Notes: a model not told the origin generated them from the sequence alone. A stretch of DNA of 64,000 nucleotides from Streptomyces sp. CB02959 (GCF_002803155.1 NZ_NNBP01000035.1:1-64000); one strand, 5' to 3'. Shown: positions 49,131 to 58,125, counted from the stretch's first letter. Made by a program: numbers and translations.

Positions 49131-50636
49131 GTGGTGCTGGTGCCCGCGGGGCTGATGTTCTTCCTGGGGGCGTGGGGGATCCGTCGCCAGGACGCCATCT
49201 GGCGGGACGAGGCGGTCACCTACGACATGGCGCACCGCAGCCTGCCCGACCTGGGGGCGACGCTGCTGCACGCCGATGTCGTGCACGGCCTGTACTACGC
49301 GCTGATGCACTGCTGGTTCGCCGTCTACGACGCCGCCCTCGGGGACACCCTCGGCGCGGTGATCGGCCTGCGGCTGCCGTCGGTCGTGGCCATGACGGCC
49401 GCTGCGGCCGGCGTGGCCCTGCTGGGGCAGCGCCTGGCCGGCCCGCGCGCCGGGCTGTGCGCGGGGCTGACCTTCGCGCTGATCCCGGTCGTCCAGCAGT
49501 ACGCGCAGGAGGGCCGCTCGTACGCGATGGTCTGCGCCCTGGTCGTCTGGGCGTCGTACCTGCTGGTGCTGGCCGCCGGCCCGGCACCCGACCACCGCCC
49601 CTCAACGGCGCCGCCGCGCGGCGGCACCTCCCGGTCCCGGCCGCGCCGCGCGCTGTGGTGGGGTTACACGGCGCTGCTGCTGCTCGCCTGTCTGCTGCAC
49701 GAGTTCGCGTCGCTGGCGCTGCCCGCACACGGCGCCGCCGTCGTCCTGGCCCGGCTGCCCCGCCGGTTCCGGCGGGCCTGGCTGGCGGCCGCCGGCACCG
49801 TGCTCGCCGTGCTCGCCCCGATCGCCGTGTTCAGCACCCGCCAGTCGGCCCAGATCAGTTGGCTGATGTGGCCGGATCCGCTCCAGCTCCTGACGTTCGC
49901 GGTGCTGGCCGTCGTCGGCGTGCTCTGCGCCCGTGTCCCGGTGCGGTCCCGCGGCCCGATCGGCCTGCGGGCCCTCGGCCTGCCGCTGCTCCTGCTCCCC
50001 ACGGTCCTGCTGCTGCTCCTGTCGAACGTCGAGCCCGCCTACGTGGACCGCTACGTCCTCTACTACGTCGTCGGATTCGCGCTGGTCGCGGGCGCCGCGG
50101 TGGCCCGGCTGCTGCGGCCGGCCGGCGCCGCGGGCCAGACCCGCGGCCGGCGGCTGCGGCGGCTGGCGGCGGTGGGGCTGGTCCTGGTCGCGCTGCTCCC
50201 GGTCGACGTCCACCTGCGCAGCCCGGACAGCCGGGTCGACGACGTCACCGCGGTCGCCCAGGCCGTCCGGCAGCTGTCCGAGCCGGGCGACGGGCTGCTC
50301 TTCACGCCGTCCCGCCGCCGGATCTGGCGGGCGACCCGGCCGCACGACTTCCGCGGACTGCACGACCTCGCCCTGGACGAGAGCCCGGTGGCGTCGCACA
50401 CCCTCTACGGGACGGAGCGCTCCGGCGACGAGATCCGCGACCGGATGCTGGCCAGTCGCCGCATCGTGGTCGCCGGGGACCCGGCCGGGCAGCCGGCCGA
50501 CAGCAGCGACCAGGAGATCGCCAAGCGGGCCACGCTGCGCTCCGCGTTCGCGGTCTGCCGCAGCACGGAGGTGCGCGGGGCGCGGGTCACGCTCTACGTG
50601 CGGGTGGGCGGTCCGGGCGGCGGCGGCCGCTGCTGA
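49131..50636 (+). CDS. GT-C-fold (GT39-like) membrane glycosyltransferase
   Basis: An integral membrane protein of about 12 helices with a periplasmic acidic motif IWRDEAVTYDMAHR after helix 1, as in GT39/ArnT-type GT-C enzymes that use polyprenyl-phosphate sugars. I give the GTG start at 49131 (501 residues; GTG 49134 is equally possible). However, the frame stays open and looks coding back to 48954. A Gln/Pro-rich DASQAPQPHQPSQPHQ segment is followed by PHADPFAAVRRAW. No ATG, GTG, TTG or CTG exists there; ATC 48966 with GGAG 6 nt upstream is a candidate start. The acceptor is unknown; cell-wall or protein glycosylation is likely. Confidence 0.85.
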   Translation: MVLVPAGLMFFLGAWGIRRQDAIWRDEAVTYDMAHRSLPDLGATLLHADVVHGLYYALMHCWFAVYDAALGDTLGAVIGLRLPSVVAMTAAAAGVALLGQRLAGPRAGLCAGLTFALIPVVQQYAQEGRSYAMVCALVVWASYLLVLAAGPAPDHRPSTAPPRGGTSRSRPRRALWWGYTALLLLACLLHEFASLALPAHGAAVVLARLPRRFRRAWLAAAGTVLAVLAPIAVFSTRQSAQISWLMWPDPLQLLTFAVLAVVGVLCARVPVRSRGPIGLRALGLPLLLLPTVLLLLLSNVEPAYVDRYVLYYVVGFALVAGAAVARLLRPAGAAGQTRGRRLRRLAAVGLVLVALLPVDVHLRSPDSRVDDVTAVAQAVRQLSEPGDGLLFTPSRRRIWRATRPHDFRGLHDLALDESPVASHTLYGTERSGDEIRDRMLASRRIVVAGDPAGQPADSSDQEIAKRATLRSAFAVCRSTEVRGARVTLYVRVGGPGGGGRC

Positions 50637-50690
50637 GCGCGGGGCGGCCGGGCCGGTGGGGAGCTGTGGTGGGCCGGGTGGCCGCCGCCG

Positions 50691-51521
50691 TCACACCAGC
50701 CCGGCCGCCTGCTCGTCGAACCCCAGCAGCTCCCGTAGCGCGGTCGTGCCCTCCGGGGTGAGGCGGACCGCCCGCCCGGTCCCGATCCGCCGGATCCAGT
50801 GCCGCTCCAGCAGCCGGTCGCAGAGCCGGGCACCGGCCGTGCCGGCGAGGTGCTGACGGCGTTCGGTCCAGTCCAGGCAGCCCCGGGCCGGCGGGCGGCG
50901 GCCACCGTGCAGCGCGTCGGACGGGACCCCGAGGGCGTCCGCGAACCACTCCCGGCCGCTGTCGGTGAGCGTGAAACCACCGTCCTGGTCCAGCAGGCCG
51001 CGCGTGGTCATGGCATCGGTGAGGGCGACGCCGAGCCGGCCGGCCAGGTGGTCGTAGCAGGTGCGGCCGCGGGCCAGCGCCGCCGAGGCGTTGACCGCCC
51101 GCAGCCCGCGCGGCGCCACGGCCGGCGGGTCGAGATGCGCGGTCATCGACTCCAGCAGTTCGGCGACGCGCGGTCCGGCGAGCTGGACGTAGCGGTGCCG
51201 GCCCTGCCGCCGTTCGACGAGCAGCCCGCCGTCGATCAGCCGGGACAGGTGCTCGCTGGCGGTGGAGGGCGCCACCCGTGCGTACGCGGCGAGTTCGCCG
51301 GCCGTCCAGGCCCGCCCGTCGAGCAGCGCCAGGCAGCACGCGGCCCGGGTGCGGTCCGCCAGCAGCGCGGCCAGCCGGGCCAGCTCCTGGCTGTAGTCGG
51401 GGGCCGGCAGGGGGTGCGAGGGGGCGGCTGCCCCGGCCCCGGCCCGTTCCCGGGCGTCCGCTCGCGCCCGTGCCGGTGGGCCGGCTCCGGGCCGTTCCGG
51501 TGTCCGCTTCGGCGACGTCAT
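50691..51521 (-). CDS. ArsR-type winged-helix regulator
   Basis: A 276-residue protein with the HTH near residues 45-125 (LAALLADRTRAACCLALLDGRAWTAGELA, APSTASEHLSRLIDGGLLVERRQGRHRYVQLAG). A C-terminal region of about 140 residues, containing CYDHLAGRLGVALTDAM and FDEQAAGLV, follows. This is the layout of Streptomyces 'helix-turn-helix domain' ArsR regulators with a dimerising or ligand-binding tail. The start ATG 51521 lacks a good ribosome site. It is divergent from the PEP-mutase-like gene, the probable regulated partner. Confidence 0.85.
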   Translation of the reverse strand: MTSPKRTPERPGAGPPARARADARERAGAGAAAPSHPLPAPDYSQELARLAALLADRTRAACCLALLDGRAWTAGELAAYARVAPSTASEHLSRLIDGGLLVERRQGRHRYVQLAGPRVAELLESMTAHLDPPAVAPRGLRAVNASAALARGRTCYDHLAGRLGVALTDAMTTRGLLDQDGGFTLTDSGREWFADALGVPSDALHGGRRPPARGCLDWTERRQHLAGTAGARLCDRLLERHWIRRIGTGRAVRLTPEGTTALRELLGFDEQAAGLV

Positions 51522-51584
51522 ACGCCCATTGTCCGCAGCGACACTTCGGCGACCACCGACACGTCACCGCCTTACGGTGCCCGC

Positions 51585-52604
51585 ATGACCACCGACACGC
51601 GCAGCGGCGCGGGCACCGGCGACGGCGGAAGCGGCGACCGGCACGCGGCCGGCGCGCCGGGACCCGCCGCGCACCTCGCCGCCTTCCACGCGCTCCACCA
51701 CGCTCCGGGCCACCCGCTGCTGCTCCCCAACGCCTGGGACAGCGCCTCGGCCCTCGCCCTCGCCGACGCCGGGCACCCGGCGATCGGCACGACCAGCCTG
51801 GGCGTCGCGGCCGCGCACGGCCATCCGGACGGCCAGGGCGGCTCCGAGGCCCGGGACGCCACGCTGGCCCTGGCGCGCCGCCTCGCGGGCCGGCTGCGCT
51901 GCCCGTACACCGTCGACATCGAGGGCGGATACGGCGGCGGCCCCGGACAAGTCGCCGCTCTGGTAGCCGAGTTGGCGGACTGCGGCGCGGCGGGGATCAA
52001 TCTGGAGGACGGGCTCCCCGGCGGCGGAGGGCTCCAAGACCCCGCCCGGCAGGCCGAGTTGATCCGCGCGGTGAAGGAGCGCGCGCCGGGTCTCTTCGTC
52101 AACGCCCGGATCGACACCCACTGGCTGGTGGACACCCCGCCGCCGCTGTCGGAGACCCTCGCCCGAGCCGAGACCTACGTGGCCGCCGGCGCGGACGGCA
52201 TCTTCGTACCGGGCGTCAGCGCCGACGCGGAGCTCACGGTGCTCGTCGACGGCATCGCCGCGCCCCTGAACGTCCTGTTCGCCCCCGGCCGGCACACCGT
52301 CCGCCACCTGGCCGACCTCGGCGTCCGCCGCGTCAGCACCGGCTCACTGCTGTTCCGTACGGCCCTGGGGGCGGCCTGCGCGGCGGCGGACGCGTTCCGG
52401 GCGAGCGGCGCCCGGCCCGCCGGGGCCGGGGTGGCGGCCCCGGCGTCCGCGAACGGTCCGGGGGACGGTCCGGGGGACGGCTTGGGGGGCGGATCGGGGG
52501 GCGCGCCGACGTACGACTTCGGGGCGGCGCCGGCTTACGGGGAGGTGCAGCGCCTCACCGGGGGAGGGGCTGGTGGGACCGGTGGGGATGGCGGGGCCGG
52601 TTAG
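51585..52604 (+). CDS. isocitrate lyase/phosphoenolpyruvate mutase family protein
   Basis: A 339-residue TIM-barrel protein. Motifs are HPLLLPNAWDSASALALADAGHPAIGTTS, YTVDIEGGYGGGPGQV, GINLEDGLPGGGGLQD and FVNARIDTHWL; DIEGGYG and NLED hold the metal site. Members cleave or rearrange C-C or C-P bonds of small oxo-acids. A TACGGT box (51573-51578) lies 6 nt before ATG 51585, suggesting leaderless expression. The last 60 residues are Gly-rich. It is divergent from the ArsR gene. Confidence 0.88.
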   Translation: MTTDTRSGAGTGDGGSGDRHAAGAPGPAAHLAAFHALHHAPGHPLLLPNAWDSASALALADAGHPAIGTTSLGVAAAHGHPDGQGGSEARDATLALARRLAGRLRCPYTVDIEGGYGGGPGQVAALVAELADCGAAGINLEDGLPGGGGLQDPARQAELIRAVKERAPGLFVNARIDTHWLVDTPPPLSETLARAETYVAAGADGIFVPGVSADAELTVLVDGIAAPLNVLFAPGRHTVRHLADLGVRRVSTGSLLFRTALGAACAAADAFRASGARPAGAGVAAPASANGPGDGPGDGLGGGSGGAPTYDFGAAPAYGEVQRLTGGGAGGTGGDGGAG

Positions 52605-52646
52605 CTTTCCAGGCCGCGGTCGCGTCGTGACGGCTGCTCGCCGGGG

Positions 52647-52792
52647 CCGGTGCGCCGACGTGTGCCGTTGCCGGGACCGGTCCGGCGACGTGTGCCGTCA
52701 GCGGGACGGGTCCGGCGGCGCATGCCGTTGCCGGGACCGGTGCGCCGGCTCGTGCCGTGGTGTCAGCGGGACCGGTTCGACGACTCGTGCCG
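52647..52792. repeat. imperfect ~30-bp tandem repeat overlapping a gene end
   Basis: Five units begin with CCGG or CGGG at 52647, 52677, 52707, 52737 and 52772. The first three are exactly 30 bp and the fourth is 35 bp; the last is partial. The array runs into the final 30 nt of the small membrane-protein gene (stop at 52763). Confidence 0.85.
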
Positions 52793-53047
52793 CCGCCGCT
52801 GCACCGCGACGCCCACGCCCACCGCGCCCAGCGCGGCCGCGCCACCGATGAGGCCCGCCTTCGGCAGGTGACCGGCCTTCTCCGCGAGACCGGCCAGGCC
52901 CTCGTCGGGGAGCACGATCGACGTCCGGCTCTCCGTCGGCCCGGTGGAGTCGGCGGCGAAGGCTGCGCCGGTGGGCAGCAGCAGGACGGCCAGTGCACCG
53001 GTGGCGACGGTGGCGGTGCGGATCACGGAGCGGCGCTGAGCACGCAT
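52763..53047 (-). CDS. small secreted/membrane protein
   Basis: A 94-residue product. A signal peptide (MRAQRRSVIRTATVATGALAV...FAAD) is followed by a short polar segment (STGPTESRTSIVLPDEG). A hydrophobic AGLIGGAAALGAVGVGVAV helix and a basic tail (QRRRHESSNRSR) end the protein. This gives a type I single-pass topology. GAGGAG lies 5 nt before ATG 53047. Function unknown. The 3' end lies in a tandem repeat array. Confidence 0.8.
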   Translation of the reverse strand: MRAQRRSVIRTATVATGALAVLLLPTGAAFAADSTGPTESRTSIVLPDEGLAGLAEKAGHLPKAGLIGGAAALGAVGVGVAVQRRRHESSNRSR

Positions 53048-53287
53048 GGGTACTCCTCGACGGGGGCGACCGGCGGCCACCCTGCGGATGCGGTACGTGT
53101 GAGCACGCTACGGAGGGTCCATAACGGCGATCCGTACGTTGTGTAACAGCCGGCCCCACCTCTCCGGTCAGTCCTGTGACGAAGCGGCCGGGCGGGCCGC
53201 CGCGGAGCGCCGCCCGATGGCCCATTCACCCGGAACGGTCGTCCCGAGGATTCCCCGACCCAACACCTTGGGTAGCTTGGTCAGGCT

Positions 53288-53998
53288 ATGTCCGCATTTC
53301 GCCCTGCTTTTCGTCCCGCATGGAGCGCGTCGGCCGCCCGCCCCCGCACCCCGACGCCCGCTTCCCGTGCCCTGGCCGCACCCCTCGCCCTCGCCGCGGC
53401 CCTCCCGCTGGCCCTCCTCGCCGGCTGCGCCAGCCCCGAGGGGCTCAAGGACGAGGGGCAGGCGCGCCGCGTCAACGCGCCGCTGGAACTCTGGCCGCGG
53501 TATTCGCCCGCCCCGCTGCGCGAGAACGAGAACCCCGCCGCCCTCAAGCCGCTCCCCGCCCTCCCGCGCATCCCGAGCGGCAGCATGGCCGACGCCGACC
53601 CGCTCGCCGTCCTCGACGCGGACTTCACCGCGTCCGGCGGCACCCCGCCCGAGCCCGGCACCGTGCGCCGCCCGGAGCTGCACGACCTCACCGACGACGG
53701 CAAGCCCGACCTGATCGCCGTCGTCGACCTCGACGACCGGACCAGCGAACTGCGCGTCTACACCGTCCGGAAGGAGGTGGTCACCCGGGTCCTCGCCCTG
53801 CGCGCCGTACTGGCCGGTGTGGAGCTGGCCGCCGGCCACCTCGCGATCCGCGAACCCACCAAGGACCCGCGCTACGTGAGCGTCACCGACTACGTCTGGG
53901 ACGGCCGCTCGATGGGCCTGTGGGACCTCACCCTCGACCTGGCCCGCAAGCCCAAGCCGTCCTCGCCCGCCCCCGGCCCGGCGGGGAGTCCCCCGTGA
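53288..53998 (+). CDS. lipoprotein with FG-GAP/VCBS-like motif, partner of the histidine kinase
   Basis: A 236-residue protein. The signal peptide ends in LLAGC (lipobox, Cys about 53), so it should be anchored to the outer face of the membrane. The mature domain contains LHDLTDDGKPDLIAVVDLDDR, a Ca-binding FG-GAP/VCBS-type loop. Its stop overlaps the GTG start of the following sensor kinase gene (GTGA). A lipoprotein in tight coupling with a kinase recalls cseA-cseC of the sigmaE envelope-stress system, but no response regulator is present here. A role in sensing an envelope signal for the kinase is inferred. Confidence 0.82.
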   Translation: MSAFRPAFRPAWSASAARPRTPTPASRALAAPLALAAALPLALLAGCASPEGLKDEGQARRVNAPLELWPRYSPAPLRENENPAALKPLPALPRIPSGSMADADPLAVLDADFTASGGTPPEPGTVRRPELHDLTDDGKPDLIAVVDLDDRTSELRVYTVRKEVVTRVLALRAVLAGVELAAGHLAIREPTKDPRYVSVTDYVWDGRSMGLWDLTLDLARKPKPSSPAPGPAGSPP

Positions 53999-55287
53999 GG
54001 CGCCCCCGCCCGGCGCTCTCCCTCCGCTGGAAGATCTCGCTGACCGTGGCGGCGGTGTGCTGCGCGGTCGCCGCCGTCCTCGGGGTGCTGGTGCACAATG
54101 CGGTGGCCCGCCAGACCGTCGGCCAGGTGCGCAAGGAGACCCGCGCGGACCTGGACACCGCACTGGACCTCTTCGAGTACGGCACCTCGCGCGAAGGCAT
54201 CAACTCCGTCCTCGATCCGCCCGAACTGCCTGACGCGTTGCGGCAGTTGGTGCGCAAGGGGCGGCGCGGCAGCATGGTCGGCAGCTATCGAGGTCAACCC
54301 GTCATGTGGGCGGCGGCGCCCGCCGACCACCAGATCATGGCCGTCTGGTCGCCCTACGGGAACACCCGCTGGACCTTGGACAAGTTCGACACCGCGATCC
54401 TCGGTTCGGCCGTCCTCGCCGCCGCGGCCGTCGCCGCGGCCGGCCTCTTCCTGGCCCGGCACATCAGCCGCCGACTGACCACCACGGCGGCCGTCGCCCG
54501 CCGGATCAGCGCCGGCGACCTGGACGCCAGAGTCGACGGAACCGCAGGTCAGACCCAACGCGGTGGACGGGTGGCGCAGGACGAGGTGGCCGCGGTGGCG
54601 GCCGCCCTGGACTCCATGGCCGCCACCCTCCAGAGCCGCCTCCAGGCCGAACAGCGCTTCACCGCCGATGTCGCCCACGAACTGCGCACGCCGCTCACCG
54701 GCATCCTCGCCTCCGCCGCGCTCCTCCCGGAGGGCCGCCCCAAGGAGATGATCAACGACCGGCTGCGCGCCCTGCACCGGCTCACCGAGGACCTGCTGGA
54801 GATCTCCCGGCTGGACTCCGGCACCGAGCACGCCGACCTCGCCGCCTACGAGCTCGGCCCGCTGGTCCTGCACTCCGTCCGCACCACCGGCCTCGACGCC
54901 GACGTGCGGATCCACGCCGACGCGGTCGTCGAAACGGACCGGCGCCGCCTGGACCGCATCCTCGCCAATCTCGTCCTCAACGCCCACCGGCACGGCCGCC
55001 CGCCGGTCACGGTCACCGTCGACGCCCTGCCCGGGGGCGCCTCGACCATCGCCGTCCGCGACCACGGCCCCGGCTATTCCGCCGAGCTGCTCCACCACGG
55101 TCCGCAGCGCTTCCGCACCGACGCCCCGGGCCGGGGCCGGGGCCACGGCCTCGGCCTGACCATCGCCGTCGGACAGGCCGCCGTCCTCGGCATCGACGTC
55201 CACTTCGGCAACGCCCCCGACGGCGGCGCCCTCGCCGTCCTGACCTTCCCGCCGACTCCCCCGACGGGGGCCGGTCCCACGGCGTAG
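53995..55287 (+). CDS. CseC-like sensor histidine kinase
   Basis: A 430-residue membrane kinase. The first TM helix is WKISLTVAAVCCAVAAVLGV (about 13-32) and the second AILGSAVLAAAAVAAAGLFL. A HAMP region follows (HISRRLTTTAAVARRISAGD). The phospho-acceptor box FTADVAHELRTPLTGI lies near residue 222. The N box (NLVLNAHRHG) and G boxes (RDHGPGYSAE, GRGHGLGLTIAVG) are complete, so it should be active. The pattern FRTDAPGRGRGHGLGL and RHGRPPVTVTV closely resembles the envelope-stress kinase CseC. No response regulator is adjacent, so it is an orphan kinase coupled only to the lipoprotein. Confidence 0.9.
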   Translation: MRRPRPALSLRWKISLTVAAVCCAVAAVLGVLVHNAVARQTVGQVRKETRADLDTALDLFEYGTSREGINSVLDPPELPDALRQLVRKGRRGSMVGSYRGQPVMWAAAPADHQIMAVWSPYGNTRWTLDKFDTAILGSAVLAAAAVAAAGLFLARHISRRLTTTAAVARRISAGDLDARVDGTAGQTQRGGRVAQDEVAAVAAALDSMAATLQSRLQAEQRFTADVAHELRTPLTGILASAALLPEGRPKEMINDRLRALHRLTEDLLEISRLDSGTEHADLAAYELGPLVLHSVRTTGLDADVRIHADAVVETDRRRLDRILANLVLNAHRHGRPPVTVTVDALPGGASTIAVRDHGPGYSAELLHHGPQRFRTDAPGRGRGHGLGLTIAVGQAAVLGIDVHFGNAPDGGALAVLTFPPTPPTGAGPTA

Positions 55288-55371
55288 GCGACGGGTGGCG
55301 CCGGGCCGATCAGGCGGGGGTGGGGCGGGCGGGGCCGGGCCGCGTCACGGCGGCGGCGCCGCGACGCGCCC

Positions 55372-55451
55372 GTCCCGTCGTCACCCCGTCCCGTCGTCAC
55401 CCCGTCCCGTCGTCACCCCGTCCCGTCGTCACCCCGTCCCGTCGTCACCCC
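55372..55451. repeat. 16-bp tandem repeat, five copies
   Basis: The unit GTCCCGTCGTCACCCC is repeated exactly five times in contiguity (55372, 55388, 55404, 55420, 55436), between the kinase and recQ genes. There are no spacers, so it is not a CRISPR. Confidence 0.9.
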
Positions 55452-55503
55452 GCCCCGTCAGGCCGACCCCTCACGCCATGCGCTCATGGTGGCCGACGCT
55501 GGC

Positions 55504-57594
55504 TCACCAGTCGATGTCGTCCGGCGGCTCCGGCAGCACCTCGTCCTCCTCGAACACCGACACCGGGGCCGCCACGGCTGCCACCGGCTTCGCCGCTCCC
55601 GCAGTTCCCGCCACTCCAGCCGCTCGTGCTGCTCCCGTCGGCCCGGCGGTGCCCGCCGCTCCCGTCGGCCCGGCCTCCGGCGTTGCCGCCGGGCCCGGCG
55701 TCCCGGCCGCGGCCGCCCCTCCGGCCAGCACCTCCAGGATCTGCTCCCCGTACTTGGCGAGCTTGTTCTCGCCCACTCCGCCGATGGCGCCCAGCTCGGT
55801 GATGCTCGTCGGACGCGCCACCGCGATCTCCCGCAGCGTCGCGTCGTGGAAGATCACATACGCGGGAACGCCCTGCTCCTTCGCCGTGCTGCCCCGCCAG
55901 CCGCGCAGCTCCTCGAAGACCGGCAGCGCCGCCTCCGGCAGATCCACCGGCGCCCGCTTGCCCTTGGCCTTTGCCTTGGCCGCCCGCGCCGCCTTCTCCG
56001 GCTCCCGCCGCATCGCCACCTGGCGCTGCCCGCGCAGCGCCTCACCGCTGGTCTCGGTGAGCACCAGCGTCCCGTAGTCCCCCTCCACGGCCAGCAGCCC
56101 CTGGGCGAGCAACTGCCGCACCACGCCGCGCCATTCGGCCTCGCGCAGATCCGCCCCGATCCCGAAGACGCTCAGCGCATCATGGTCGAACTGGATGACC
56201 TTGGCGGTCTTCCGGCCCAGCAGGATGTCGATGATCTGCCCCGCCCCGAACTTCTGGCCCCGCTCGCGCTTCAGCCGCACGATCGTCGACAGCAGCTTCT
56301 GCGCCGCCACCGTCCCGTCCCAGGTCTGCGGCGGGGTGAGGCAGGTGTCGCAGTTGCCGCAGGGGCCGCTCTCCTGGTCGAAGTAGGCCAGCAGCTGCAC
56401 GCGCCGGCACTCCACCGTCTCGCACAGCGCCAGCATCGCGTCCAGGTGGGCGGAGAGCCGGCGCCGGTGCGCGTCGTCCCCCTCCGAGCCGTCGATCATC
56501 TTCCGCTGCTGCACTACGTCCTGCAGCCCGTACGCCAGCCAGGCCGTGGACGGCTGGCCGTCCCGCCCCGCGCGGCCGGTCTCCTGGTAGTACCCCTCCA
56601 CCGACTTCGGCAGGTCCAGATGGGCCACGAACCGCACGTCGGGCTTGTCGATGCCCATCCCGAACGCGATGGTGGCGACGACGACCAGGCCGTCCTCGCG
56701 CAGGAACCGCGCCTGGTTCTCCGCGCGCACCCGGGAGTCCAGCCCGGCGTGGTAGGGCACCGCGTCGATCCCGTTGTCCACCAGGAACTGTGCGGTCTTC
56801 TCCACCGAGGCGCGGGACAGGCAGTACACGATCCCCGCGTCCCCGACGTGCTCGCTGCGCAGCAGCTCCAGCAGCTGCCGCTTGGGCTCGCTCTTCGCCG
56901 CGATCCGGTACTGGATGTTGGGCCGGTCGAAGCTCGCCACGAAGTGCCGGGCCCCGTCCATCCGCAGCCGGGACGTGATCTCGGTGTGCGTGGCCTTCGT
57001 CGCCGTCGCGGTCAGCGCGATCCGCGGCACGTCCGGCCAGCGGTCGTGCAGCATCGACAGCATCAGGTAGTCCGGCCGGAAGTCGTGGCCCCACTGCGCC
57101 ACACAGTGCGCCTCGTCGATGGCGAAGAGCGCGATCTTCCCCCGGTCCAGCAGCTGCACGGTCTGCTCGACGCGCAGCCGCTCCGGCGCCAGATACAGCA
57201 GGTCCAGCTCACCGGCGAGGAACTCGGCCTCGACCAGCCGCCGCTCCTCGAGATCCTGCGTCGAATTGAGGAACCCGGCCCGCACCCCCAGCGCCCGCAG
57301 CGCGTCGACCTGGTCCTGCATCAAGGCGATCAGCGGCGAGACGACCACGCCGACGCCGGGCCGCACCAACGAGGGAATCTGGTAGCAGAGCGACTTGCCG
57401 CCGCCCGTGGGCATCAGGACGACGGCGTCCCCGCCGCCGATCACCTGCTCGATGATCTCCTGCTGATCCCCGCGGAACGCGTCGTACCCGAAGACCCGGC
57501 GCAGTGTCTGCACCGCCTCGCCCGCACCCGGGGCACCTGCCACGTCCACGTCGACTTCCACGCCCACGACCACTCCCACGTCCGCCGGAACCAC
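55504..57594 (-). CDS. recQ: ATP-dependent DNA helicase RecQ
   Basis: A 696-residue RecQ helicase. The Walker A motif PTGGGKSLCYQ is near residue 62 and the Walker B DEAHC near 160. TGRAGRDGQPSTAWL is motif VI. The RQC domain has Cys ligands (CRRV, CGNCDTC). The C-terminal HRDC domain (LPVFEELRGWRGSTAKEQGVPAYVIFHDATLREIA) is present. It unwinds branched DNA in recombination and repair. The start at GTG 57594 is uncertain because the first 20 residues (VVVGVEVDVDV) look poorly conserved and no good ribosome site is visible. The last 70 residues are Ala/Pro/Gly-rich. Confidence 0.94.
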   Translation of the reverse strand: MVPADVGVVVGVEVDVDVAGAPGAGEAVQTLRRVFGYDAFRGDQQEIIEQVIGGGDAVVLMPTGGGKSLCYQIPSLVRPGVGVVVSPLIALMQDQVDALRALGVRAGFLNSTQDLEERRLVEAEFLAGELDLLYLAPERLRVEQTVQLLDRGKIALFAIDEAHCVAQWGHDFRPDYLMLSMLHDRWPDVPRIALTATATKATHTEITSRLRMDGARHFVASFDRPNIQYRIAAKSEPKRQLLELLRSEHVGDAGIVYCLSRASVEKTAQFLVDNGIDAVPYHAGLDSRVRAENQARFLREDGLVVVATIAFGMGIDKPDVRFVAHLDLPKSVEGYYQETGRAGRDGQPSTAWLAYGLQDVVQQRKMIDGSEGDDAHRRRLSAHLDAMLALCETVECRRVQLLAYFDQESGPCGNCDTCLTPPQTWDGTVAAQKLLSTIVRLKRERGQKFGAGQIIDILLGRKTAKVIQFDHDALSVFGIGADLREAEWRGVVRQLLAQGLLAVEGDYGTLVLTETSGEALRGQRQVAMRREPEKAARAAKAKAKGKRAPVDLPEAALPVFEELRGWRGSTAKEQGVPAYVIFHDATLREIAVARPTSITELGAIGGVGENKLAKYGEQILEVLAGGAAAAGTPGPAATPEAGPTGAAGTAGPTGAARAAGVAGTAGAAKPVAAVAAPVSVFEEDEVLPEPPDDIDW

Positions 57595-57876
57595 CCCGAA
57601 AGCCTACGAGCTCCGAGGCACTCGCCGTCGCGCCTGTGGACAACTCCACCCGCGAGCGCCACGGCCCGAGCGGTATCCGCTGGTCAGCACGAGAACCCCG
57701 CAGTGCCGGGGTGCCGGGGCAGCGGGGTATGCCGGGGCCACGCGTACACGCGCAGCCCCCGCCGGATCGTGATGTTGCGCCGGACGCAGGAGCCCCGGAT
57801 GCCGGACCCCGGTGCCGGGCCCGGCGCGGCGCCGGTGGCGTGGCCCCGATTGGCGGGACCAGCGCGCTCGTGCGAG

Positions 57877-58059
57877 CTAGGCGGCCCTGGGGCGTGCGGC
57901 GCGCGGGCCCGAGGCGGGTCCCTGCGCCTCGTCGGGCAGGGGGGTCTGGTCTTCCCCGAAGTCGGGGGCCTGGAAGGGGTTCGTCGCCGGAGGCGGCGAT
58001 GCCGCGGTGGCGTAGCGGGGCGGCCCTTCCGGGGCGGAGAACAGTGATGTCGGGTCGAT
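57877..58059 (-). CDS. small acidic Pro-rich protein, candidate ATC start
   Basis: A frame with strong coding character encodes (I/M)DPTSLFSAPEGPPRYATAA, later NPFQAPDFGEDQTPLPDEAQ, about 60 residues. No ATG, GTG, TTG or CTG precedes it; the frame is open back to the stop of the Tudor-like gene at 58126. AAGGGAG lies 7 nt before ATC 58059, which would be an unusual start codon. A sequencing error or a non-canonical start could explain this. No family is recognised. Confidence 0.5.
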   Translation of the reverse strand: MDPTSLFSAPEGPPRYATAASPPPATNPFQAPDFGEDQTPLPDEAQGPASGPRAARPRAA

Positions 58060-58125
58060 GAGAGGTCTCCCTTTCGGTGCAAGCCCCTGGTGGGGCCTGG
58101 TGTGCCATGTCCGGGTACAGCGGTC

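Noticed and set aside
45911..49219. A very long minus-strand open frame opposite the carboxypeptidase gene
   Set aside because: It is the shadow of low-complexity Lys/Glu/Ala codons; the plus strand has clear S11 motifs, a ribosome site and a terminator.
52605..52762. ORFs in the 30-bp repeat array
   Set aside because: They are open only because of repeat periodicity; the peptides are repetitive and lack ribosome sites.
55372..55451. CRISPR array
   Set aside because: The five 16-bp copies are contiguous with no spacers; no Cas genes are present.
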